Origin: Anaerolineae bacterium
Lineage (GTDB): Bacteria > Chloroflexota > Anaerolineae > JACIWR01
Direction of reading: 5' to 3'
DNA: 5,945 bases
Assembly: GCA_021162125.1 (NCBI GenBank)
Contig: JAGGZG010000085.1
Location: 1-5,945, forward strand
Part shown: positions 1 to 5,742 of the stretch, piece by piece
Position numbering within the stretch: position 1 is the stretch's first letter
Layout: each line of letters opens with the position of its first letter
Position numbers and translations under genes: made by a program
Notes under the pieces: generated by a model
Told to the model about the DNA's origin: nothing
What the model saw: only the letters and a program-made list of their open reading frames with translations
The model's database searches: none

Positions 1-32
1 ATAGCTAGCAGTCTTAAATTGCGTTCTCTCAT
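1..32 (-). CDS. Possible 5' end of a gene running off the left edge
   Basis: An ATG at 32-30 on the minus strand opens a frame reading MRERNLRLLA that stays open to the window edge. An SD-like AGGAGA lies at 45-50, 12 nt upstream, which is slightly long. A perfect promoter (125-153) and a leader stem-loop (68-100) point at this frame. A 4-codon ORF (ATG at 43, MVTS, stop) begins 2 nt after the GGAG core, and its stop overlaps this ATG as ATGA. Only ten codons are visible, so no product can be named. The start could equally lie outside the window, or the transcript could be non-coding. Confidence 0.27.
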   Translation of the reverse strand, partial: MRERNLRLLA

Positions 33-67
33 GAAGTGACCATATCTCCTCTCAGTTAGCAAGTCTC

Positions 68-100
68 AGGTGTCCGGCACTTTAAAAGTGCCGGACACCT
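68..100 (-). repeat. Perfect 16-bp inverted repeat (stem-loop) in the predicted leader RNA
   Basis: The arms 68-83 and 85-100 are exactly complementary around a single central A at 84, and each arm carries GTGTCCGGCAC. A 33-nt palindrome without mismatch is far beyond chance. It lies about 20-50 nt downstream of the start site predicted from the promoter at 125-153, so it would fold near the 5' end of that transcript. No T-tract follows on either strand, so it is not a standard intrinsic terminator. Alternatives are a REP-like palindrome, an operator for a dimeric regulator, or a leader structure that affects translation or RNA stability. Confidence 0.9.
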
Positions 101-124
101 CCCTCGTCGGAGCAAACGGTGGTG

Positions 125-153
125 ATTATAGCCCAATGTCCACTACCTGTCAA
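125..153 (-). promoter_or_regulatory. Perfect consensus sigma-70-type promoter
   Basis: Read on the minus strand, TTGACA (153-148) and TATAAT (130-125) are separated by exactly 17 bp (147-131). All twelve hexamer positions match the housekeeping consensus, at the optimal spacing. Transcription would start around 117-119 and run toward position 1, away from the TPR gene. The G/C-tract repeat array begins 2 nt beyond the -35, so no A/T-rich UP element is present. The promoter presumably drives a gene or RNA beyond the left edge. Confidence 0.85.
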
Positions 154-155
154 AT

Positions 156-370
156 GGGGGGAAGCCAAGTCCTCCCCCCGTGAAACGGGGGGAGTTAGAG
201 GGGGGCGTCTGCGCCGTCCTCGCTCTCCCTCAGTCCCCCCGCTGCGCTCCGCGCGCAGGGGGGAAGCTCGTCCTCCCCCCGTGAAACGGGGGGAGTTAGA
301 GGGGGGCGTCTGCGCCGTCTCTCTCGCCCCCCTCAGTCCCCCCCGCTGCGCTCCGCGCGCAGGGGGGAAG
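156..370. repeat. Two tandem ~103-bp copies of a G/C-tract hairpin repeat
   Basis: Copy 1 is 156-257 and copy 2 is 258-361; a third copy starts as GGGGGGAAG at 362-370. The copies differ by only a handful of substitutions and small indels. Each contains two hairpins. The first is a perfect 10-bp stem with a GAA loop (172-194 and 273-295). The second is a C6/G6 stem plus TGCGC/GCGCA with a 2-nt bulge (235-263 and 339-367). The array fills the space between the TPR stop at 382 and the promoter at 125-153. Short frames through it are proline/arginine-rich and not credible genes. Similar C6/G6 hairpin repeats are dispersed in Chloroflexota and other environmental genomes; membership in such a family is inferred. 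It could slow or end transcription of the operon, though it lacks T-tracts. Confidence 0.9.
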
Positions 371-381
371 TTGGCCATTCT

Positions 382-804
382 TCATTCTTCCAACTCGCGC
401 AGTTGCCGCTCGGCAGCTCCCAGCCAGAAGGCGTCGCGCCCGATCTGCAGGTAGCGCCGGAAATCGGCGATGGCCCGCTCATGGTCACCGTGGAGTTTGT
501 AGGCCAGACCCCGATTGAAATGCGCTTCCGCCCAGTGAGGGGCCAGTTCGATGACGCGGGTCAGGTCGCGGATGGCGCGGTAGTAGTTGCCGAACTCCCG
601 CCAGTAGAGGACGCCCCGGTTGTAGTAAGCTTCCGCGTAGGATGGGTCCAGGGCGATGGCTTTGCTGAAATCCCGCACGGCCAAGTCGTACTCGTCCAGG
701 TCGGCGTAGCTGTTGCCCAGGTGGCGGTGGTTGGCCCCTCGCAGATTGTAGAATCGGGCCCGGATGCGTCTCATCTGCCGGATTAAGAAACGGCTGAAAC
801 TCAT
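382..804 (-). CDS. Small tetratricopeptide-repeat (TPR) protein
   Basis: The protein is 140 aa with three consecutive TPR motifs at about residues 24-57, 58-92 and 93-126. They show the usual W/L-G-Y-A-F-A-P spacing: GNSYADLDEYDLAVRDFSKA with ALDPSYAEAYYNRG, then RAIRDLTRVIELAPHWAEAHFNRG, then GLAYKLHGDHERAIADF. The second repeat has a one-residue insertion (YWREFGNYY). A basic N-terminus (residues 5-20) precedes the repeats. There is no signal peptide and no catalytic domain. TPR arrays are helical scaffolds for protein-protein contacts, so it is probably a cytoplasmic adaptor; its partner is unknown. The ATG at 804 is supported by AGGAG at 814-818 with 9-nt spacing. It is the last gene of the apparent unit, 37 nt after the YHS gene. 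The specific function is not recognisable. Confidence 0.88.
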   Translation of the reverse strand: MSFSRFLIRQMRRIRARFYNLRGANHRHLGNSYADLDEYDLAVRDFSKAIALDPSYAEAYYNRGVLYWREFGNYYRAIRDLTRVIELAPHWAEAHFNRGLAYKLHGDHERAIADFRRYLQIGRDAFWLGAAERQLRELEE

Positions 805-831
805 GAACCGCGTCTCCTGCAGTTGTACTCC

Positions 832-860
832 CGGCGCTCACTCATCCCTCGTGAGCGCCG
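832..860 (-). repeat. 10-bp stem-loop spanning the YHS stop codon
   Basis: Arms 832-841 and 851-860 (CGGCGCTCAC / GTGAGCGCCG) are perfectly complementary around a 9-nt loop that contains the TGA stop (844-842). On the mRNA the stem ends 13 nt before the AGGAG of the TPR gene. The sequence after it is not a T-tract, so a simple terminator is unlikely. It could protect the upstream message from 3' exonucleases or modulate translation between the two genes. Confidence 0.7.
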
Positions 861-1021
861 AACATCCCCTCGCCGCGCTCGCGCAGGTACTTCTCCGGTT
901 CCTGGTCAAAGGCCATCTTGCACTCTGGGCTGCAGAAGTAGAAGGTCATCCCCTGATACTGCGAAATGTAGGCTGCTTCTTCCTCGTCCACTACCGTGCC
1001 ACAGACTAGATCGAGAGCCAT
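842..1021 (-). CDS. Small YHS/TRASH-type metal-binding domain protein
   Basis: The protein is 59 aa and consists almost entirely of one YHS domain. Residues 4-46 read LDLVCGTVVDEEEA, then YQGMTFYFCSPECKMAF, then PEKYL. The cysteines at 7, 30 and 34 form C-X22-C-X3-C, matching the TRASH/YHS spacing, so metal (copper or similar) binding is plausible though not shown. The family normally reads DPVCGM; here it is DLVCGT, a mild departure. YHS domains occur alone, in copper-transporting ATPases and in some oxygenase subunits, so the exact role is open. The start was chosen at ATG 1021, not the upstream ATG at 1036, because GGAGGTG at 1028-1034 sits 6 nt before it. The neighbours are the kinase 80 nt upstream and the TPR gene 37 nt downstream. 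Confidence 0.88.
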   Translation of the reverse strand: MALDLVCGTVVDEEEAAYISQYQGMTFYFCSPECKMAFDQEPEKYLRERGEGMFGAHEG

Positions 1022-1027
1022 GTCATT

Positions 1028-1034
1028 CACCTCC
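1028..1034 (-). promoter_or_regulatory. Strong Shine-Dalgarno site of the YHS gene
   Basis: GGAGGTG on the minus strand lies 6 nt before ATG 1021. It overlaps the codons of the competing upstream ATG at 1036, which has only a weaker AGGA about 9-12 nt upstream. It therefore decides the start in favour of the 59-residue product. Confidence 0.8.
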
Positions 1035-1041
1035 ATCCTGT

Positions 1042-1076
1042 CGTCCTGGCGAGCATTGACTGCTTTCTCCAGGACG
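1042..1076. repeat. 8-bp inverted repeat in the kinase-YHS gap
   Basis: CGTCCTGG (1042-1049) and CCAGGACG (1069-1076) are complementary across a 19-nt spacer, within the 80-nt gap between the kinase stop and the YHS start. There is no T-tract after it, so it does not look like a terminator. It could be a weak RNA hairpin or a spaced dyad for a regulator. At this length, chance is also possible. Confidence 0.4.
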
Positions 1077-1101
1077 TACTCTATGCAGACTGTATCCCGG
1101 G

Positions 1102-4100
1102 TTAGGGTGCGTCCAGCACCTCGCGCACTTTACATACCAGGGCGTCCGGCGTGAAGGGCTTCTGGAGAAAGGCTATTCCCGGCTCCAACACGCCGTGGCT
1201 GGCGATGGCGTTGTGTGTGTAGCCTGATATGTAGAGCACTTTCATCTCCGGCTGCAAGAGCGCCAGCCGTTCCGCCAGCTCGCGCCCGCTCATTTCGGGC
1301 ATCACCACATCGGTCACCATCAAGTGGATTGTCCCCTCGTGCTGTTCGCAGACCTGGAGTGCCTCCTCACCGTGACGTGCTTCCAGTACGGTGTAGCCGT
1401 TCTGGGCCAGGACACGACGGGCTGGTTCCCGCACTGCGTCCTCATCCTCCACCAGCAAGATGATCTCTGTACCGCGGAGAGATTCGGTGAGAGTCAGGAC
1501 TGGCGTTACTGGCTCAATGGACTCCTCGACGCGGGGCAGGTAGATTTTGAACGTCGTGCCCTGTCCGGGCTCACTGTAGACCCAGATGTGACCGTTGCTC
1601 TGTTTGATGATGCCATACGTGGTGGCCAGGCCCAACCCTGTGCCCTTGCCCGTCTCCTTCGTGGTGAAAAAGGGTTCGAAGAGGTGGGATTGGACATCCT
1701 CGTCCATCCCGACACCGGTGTCACTCACTGCCAGCATCACGTAAGAACCAGCCTCGACGCCGACGTGCCGGCGGACGTAGTCCTCGTCCAGAACGACGTT
1801 CGCCGTTTCGATGGTCAGTTTGCCGCCCTGGGGCATGGCATCGCGGGCGTTGACGACCAGATTCATGATCACCTGCTCGATCTGCCCCGGATCTGCTTTC
1901 ACACGCCCCAGCTCTGGATGGAGAACGGTGACCAGGTCAATGTCCTCGCCGATCAATCGCTGCAACATCTCCTCCATGTCAGCGACCACGGCATTGAGAT
2001 TCAGCACCCGTGGTTGCAGTATCTGCCTGCGGCTAAAGGCCAGGAGCTGGCGCGTCAGCGAGGCGGCCCGGTCGGCGGCTTTCCTGATCTGTTCGAGGTC
2101 CTTGCGCAGTGGATCGTGCTCGTGGATGCGCATCAGCAGGAGTTCACTGTAACCCGTGATGGCCGTCAGCAGGTTGTTGAAGTCGTGAGCCACCCCTCCC
2201 GCCAGTCTGCCGACGGCCTCCATCTTCTGCGCCTGGAGGAGCTGCTCCTCCAATCGCTTGCGCTCGGTGATGTCCAGTATCTGGGCGACTGTTTGCACTT
2301 TCCCCGCTGAATCTTTGATCACGGTGGTGCTGATTTCCACACGTCTCTTTTCCCCGTCTTTCCGAACGACGTTGAACTCGTATCGGGAAGGCACATCCTC
2401 TCCTCTTTGCCGGCGGAGGTAACGATCCACGACGAGTTGCTTGCTCTCATCGTCGAGAAATCTTCGGAAATCCTGACCGATAATCTCCTCAGGGGGATAC
2501 CCCAGGATGCGGCATAGTTCGTCGTTGGCGTAGATAAATTGATAGGCGTCGTCCACTATAAATATCCCGCTGTGAGAGTTTTCTACGATGGAGCGGTATC
2601 TTTCCTCTGATTGTCGCAGGGCGGCCTCCACTTGCTTGCGCTCGGCCAATTCCTTCTGGGCCTCTTCGTACAGCCGTGCATTCTCGATGGCGATGGCCGC
2701 CTGGTCGGCCAGGAGCCCCAGGATGCGCAGCTCGTCTTCGTCGAAGGCGCGTGGCCTGTTGAAGGCGATGTTCATCACGCCCACTACCCGCTCGCGGATG
2801 CACAGTGGCAGGCCGACGATGGCCCCACCCCACATCCAATCTCGAAAGAGAGGGTGGCTGTTCACGTCGGGGACGACGATGCGCTCCCCACTGCGGGCCA
2901 CGGTGTAAGTCAGGCCCTGCGGACGGGGCTCAGCGTAGGGTTCCTGCCGGCGGCCATCCGCCCACAAGGCGGCACCGAAGGTCAGCCGCTCGCCATCGTA
3001 GAGGAAAATGTGGGCGTCGTCAGCGGCCACCACTTTGAAGGCATGGTCGAGAATCGCCTCTAGGATCGGCTGCGGTTCCAGAGTGGAGGTCAGGCGCAGG
3101 CTGGCCTGGCGCAGGGCTTCGAGTTCTGCTCTGCGCTTGCGCTCGGACTCGTACAGCCGTGCGTTCTCAATGGCGGCAGCGGCGTGACTGGCGAAGGCAC
3201 GCAGGGTCTCGGCGTGGGCCTGGGTGAAGAAGCCAGGGGTGGCGCTGTCCACGTTGAGAAAACCGATCACCTCATCGCGCACGATGATGGGCGCGGCCGC
3301 GTACGAGTGCAGCCACTCCTGCACCGGCACATTGATCCAGCCGGGGTAGGTGGTGGTATCAGGAATGACCATCGGTTCCCTGCTCTTCATTATTTGTTGG
3401 AGGTTAGTCACATCAGGGATGCGGAAGGCAACTGTCGAGACGAACTCCTCCGCGCCGAGGCGCTCGTACCCGCGCCAGCGGACAATGCGTGCCTGGTCAC
3501 CTTCGATGAGCATGACGTTAGAGGCGTCGTTGGGGACGACGCGGCTGACCTGCTCCAGGATGCGGTCCAGTACTTGGTCGGGATCCAGGGTGCTGCTGAC
3601 GACGGCCGCCGCCTCCTCCAGTGCCCTGGCCAGGTCACGCTCCCGGCGCAGAGCCTCCTCGGCCGCCAGGCGTTCCTCCAGGTTGTGGCGCAACGCCTCC
3701 TCCGCCCGCTGGCGCTCGGCCAGTTCTTGCTGAACCGCCTCGTACAGCCGCGCATTCTCAATGGCGATAGCTGCCTGGCTGGCCAGCATGACTACCAGGT
3801 CCAGGTCGTCCTGGCTGAAGGCCGGCTTTCCCACGTTGTTGATCACTGTCAGCGTGCCGATCACCTTGTCCTTGATAAGCAGTGGAGCCACGGCTATAGA
3901 TTTGCCTCTCTCGTGTTCCTTCTTAGCCATTTGCAGGGCCAGCCCCGTGCTCCGTGGGTCGGTCAGGATGTCCTCGGAGATGGTGGGTGTCCTTTCTTTT
4001 AAGACCCAACCGCTGATACCATCCTGGACTTCCTGGTAGGTGATGCTCTCTATTTGGCCAGGGGCAAAGCCAAAGCCTACGGCTTTGGTCAGCTTCTTCG

Positions 4101-5448
4101 CCTCCGTGTCCACGAGCAGGATGAGGCTCTTGTCGGCCCCGGTCAGCCGGGCTGAGCGCTCGGCAATGAGTTGCAGCAGCGCATCCAATTCCAGGATCAA
4201 GGTGATATCCTTGCCTGTCTCGTACAAAGTAGCCAACTTGGCAGCGTGTCCTTTGGCCTCCTCGTACAAGCGGGCGTTCTCGATGGCGAAGGCTACCTGG
4301 TTGGCGAAGGTGGTCAGCAATGGCAGTTGACCGCGAAAGGCAGCGGGACGCAGGCTGTGCAGGTAGAGCACACCCAGCAGGCGATCTTTGGCCACCAGGG
4401 GCAGGCCGGCGACCGACTTGACGCCAGCCTCCACGATGAGCGGATTGGCGGTGCGCGGTGCTCCTGCGCCCAGATCGGGGTTTATAGTGCCATCCTCGCC
4501 GATTTCATCAATGACCACCGGCTGGCGCGAACGGACGATCCAACTGGTGAGGCCCTCATCCCTGACGCGGTACTCTATGGTCGGCACGCCCGACAGGTTT
4601 TCGGCGCTCCGGCTCATGTGGCCTGCTTCATCCACCAGCACCACGCTGGTATAATCCGAGGCGAGTACCTCGCCGGCCAACGATACAATCTCGGCCAGCA
4701 CCTGGTCGAGTTCCAGAGAGGCGGTTACAGCTTGAGAAGCCCGGCTCAGGGCGGCCAATTGCTCCATCCTTAGCTTCAGCGCCGCCTCCGCCCGCTTGCG
4801 CTCGGTGATGTCGCGGATGAACACGAAGTCGGCCGGTCTTCCCTGATATGTGATTATGCCAGCGTTAAGTTCAACTTCTATCTTACTGCCGTCCCTGTGC
4901 CTTAGCGCTGTCTCGTATCTCGGTGGGACATCCTCGCCTGCTATGCGCCGCTCGTAGCGGTCAATCACTTTGGGAACCTCGTCAGGATGGATATATTTGG
5001 TAAGCGGAGTGCCAATCATCTCCTCAACGGTGTAACCGGTTATTTCCGCCAAACGCGGGTTGGCATATTTGAGCAGGGTGTCCTGCACAATGGTGATGCC
5101 GTCATTCGCCCGCTCCACCAGGTTGCGATATTTCTCTTCACTCTTCCGCAGCGCTTCCTCCGAGTGTCTGGGGGAGAGAAAAACAGGGGCAATCCGGGCT
5201 ATTCCGACCGCCATGAGTACCGATATAGCAAGCGCAACCAGCTCGGCTGATAGGTCAGGCGGGCGGGATAAATCCCCGGTGAGCAGGCGGAATAATGTAA
5301 TGCAGCGCCGGATGGCCATGAGGGAAACTGCCGTGGCAATCAATGCCCACGCTGTACGCTTCCCGGTGACACGAATCAGCCTCAAGGCTGAAAAGGCTGC
5401 TGCGAATTGGAACAGAATGGAAACCCCTAGAACAAGTGTCATGCCCAT
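1102..5448 (-). CDS. Membrane-anchored hybrid sensor histidine kinase (PAS-GAFx4-PAS-HisKA-HATPase-REC)
   Basis: The protein is 1448 aa from ATG 5448. Three hydrophobic helices lie near residues 3-26, 33-54 and 67-91, so it is anchored in the inner membrane with its sensory modules in the cytoplasm. Then follow PAS 1 (~103-219), four GAF domains (~243-393, 416-570, 619-766, 789-928), each ending in an AIENARLYE helix, and PAS 2 (~943-1064). The HisKA domain (~1072-1140) has GRLAGGVAHDFNNLL with phospho-acceptor His1088, of the NtrB-like HPK4 type. The ATPase domain (~1182-1306) keeps N1200 in NLVVNARDA, DTGVGM 1243-1248, FEPFFTTK 1257-1264 and GKGTGLGL 1267-1274. The receiver (~1327-1445) keeps E1334/D1335, phospho-acceptor D1380 (TDVVMPEMSG), S1408 and K1430 (QKPF). 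All catalytic residues are intact, so it should be active. GAF ligands are unknown and no bilin-type Cys-His pair is seen. No output domain is fused. The frame stays open to a TTG at 5568, but that start has no SD. Confidence 0.95.
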   Translation of the reverse strand: MGMTLVLGVSILFQFAAAFSALRLIRVTGKRTAWALIATAVSLMAIRRCITLFRLLTGDLSRPPDLSAELVALAISVLMAVGIARIAPVFLSPRHSEEALRKSEEKYRNLVERANDGITIVQDTLLKYANPRLAEITGYTVEEMIGTPLTKYIHPDEVPKVIDRYERRIAGEDVPPRYETALRHRDGSKIEVELNAGIITYQGRPADFVFIRDITERKRAEAALKLRMEQLAALSRASQAVTASLELDQVLAEIVSLAGEVLASDYTSVVLVDEAGHMSRSAENLSGVPTIEYRVRDEGLTSWIVRSRQPVVIDEIGEDGTINPDLGAGAPRTANPLIVEAGVKSVAGLPLVAKDRLLGVLYLHSLRPAAFRGQLPLLTTFANQVAFAIENARLYEEAKGHAAKLATLYETGKDITLILELDALLQLIAERSARLTGADKSLILLVDTEAKKLTKAVGFGFAPGQIESITYQEVQDGISGWVLKERTPTISEDILTDPRSTGLALQMAKKEHERGKSIAVAPLLIKDKVIGTLTVINNVGKPAFSQDDLDLVVMLASQAAIAIENARLYEAVQQELAERQRAEEALRHNLEERLAAEEALRRERDLARALEEAAAVVSSTLDPDQVLDRILEQVSRVVPNDASNVMLIEGDQARIVRWRGYERLGAEEFVSTVAFRIPDVTNLQQIMKSREPMVIPDTTTYPGWINVPVQEWLHSYAAAPIIVRDEVIGFLNVDSATPGFFTQAHAETLRAFASHAAAAIENARLYESERKRRAELEALRQASLRLTSTLEPQPILEAILDHAFKVVAADDAHIFLYDGERLTFGAALWADGRRQEPYAEPRPQGLTYTVARSGERIVVPDVNSHPLFRDWMWGGAIVGLPLCIRERVVGVMNIAFNRPRAFDEDELRILGLLADQAAIAIENARLYEEAQKELAERKQVEAALRQSEERYRSIVENSHSGIFIVDDAYQFIYANDELCRILGYPPEEIIGQDFRRFLDDESKQLVVDRYLRRQRGEDVPSRYEFNVVRKDGEKRRVEISTTVIKDSAGKVQTVAQILDITERKRLEEQLLQAQKMEAVGRLAGGVAHDFNNLLTAITGYSELLLMRIHEHDPLRKDLEQIRKAADRAASLTRQLLAFSRRQILQPRVLNLNAVVADMEEMLQRLIGEDIDLVTVLHPELGRVKADPGQIEQVIMNLVVNARDAMPQGGKLTIETANVVLDEDYVRRHVGVEAGSYVMLAVSDTGVGMDEDVQSHLFEPFFTTKETGKGTGLGLATTYGIIKQSNGHIWVYSEPGQGTTFKIYLPRVEESIEPVTPVLTLTESLRGTEIILLVEDEDAVREPARRVLAQNGYTVLEARHGEEALQVCEQHEGTIHLMVTDVVMPEMSGRELAERLALLQPEMKVLYISGYTHNAIASHGVLEPGIAFLQKPFTPDALVCKVREVLDAP

Positions 5449-5457
5449 GCGTTCGTT

Positions 5458-5463
5458 TCCTCT
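5458..5463 (-). promoter_or_regulatory. Shine-Dalgarno site that sets the kinase start
   Basis: AGAGGA on the minus strand lies 9 nt before ATG 5448. The longer open frame begins at a TTG (5568-5566) with no purine-rich site before it. It would add a 40-residue Arg-rich, Cys-containing tail (RDSKHTSRPTCPTDLRRKRY) ahead of the first membrane helix. A second ATG at 5442 is 15 nt from the SD, which is too far. Confidence 0.7.
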
Positions 5464-5532
5464 CGCGGACTGCAAAATCCGTTCGCGCTCACAAGTTGCA
5501 CGCGGATAGCGTTTTCGACGCAAGTCTGTAGG

Positions 5533-5742
5533 GCAGGTTGGCCGCGACGTATGCTTGCTGTCCCGCAAAGCGAAACCACGCGCCTCGTGCTTCCAACCCC
5601 CTCACCCCAATCACCTCAGCGGCCTACCTGCTGCTGCTCCCTCGGTTCGGCAGGTAGGCGGCTCTGTTGCCCTCGCTCCCAGCTCCTTGCCCAGCAACAG
5701 GTGTTCGCCAGCCAAGGTGGACTCCCCCCGCCGCCAACCTGC
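5533..5742. repeat. Four copies of GCAGGTWGGC in alternating orientation
   Basis: Copies lie at 5533-5542 (+, T form), 5622-5631 (-, A form), 5650-5659 (+, A form) and 5733-5742 (-, T form). The outer pair extends to a perfect 15-bp inverted repeat (GTAGGGCAGGTTGGC at 5528-5542 against 5733-5747). The inner pair is a perfect 10-bp inverted repeat with an 18-nt loop. The result is a nested dyad upstream of the kinase. It may be a dispersed palindromic repeat or a multi-site operator. The outermost copy sits within the open but probably untranslated stretch between 5449 and 5568. Confidence 0.7.

Noticed and set aside
156..370. CRISPR array or rho-independent terminator
   Set aside because: There are only two contiguous long units with no unique spacers, so it is not CRISPR. 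The hairpins lack a following T-tract, so a standard intrinsic terminator is not supported.
82..454. Pro/Arg/Gly-rich frames on both strands across the G/C-tract repeats
   Set aside because: Composition comes directly from the C6/G6 hairpin repeats, and the same duplicated residues recur in each copy.
403..786. 127-codon plus-strand frame antisense to the TPR gene
   Set aside because: The minus strand has three clear TPR motifs and a good SD; this frame is its shadow.
1056..1084. TTGACT on the plus strand as a possible -35 for an antisense promoter
   Set aside because: At 15-19 bp spacing no hexamer resembles TATAAT in more than about three positions.
1324..2310. 328-codon plus-strand open frame, antisense to the kinase
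   Set aside because: It lies wholly inside the HisKA/ATPase/receiver coding region, whose motifs are intact on the minus strand. Its translation has no recognisable domain, and long antisense frames are expected in G+C-rich genes.
3184..4002. 272-codon plus-strand open frame, antisense to the GAF region
   Set aside because: Same reason: a shadow of the GAF2-GAF3 coding sequence, with no domain and no credible start context.
2640..4720. GAF domains as bilin-binding phytochrome modules
   Set aside because: The only GAF cysteine I see is in GAF4 (LPLCIRERV) and lacks the adjacent His. No PHY domain is present, so chromophore binding is not supported.
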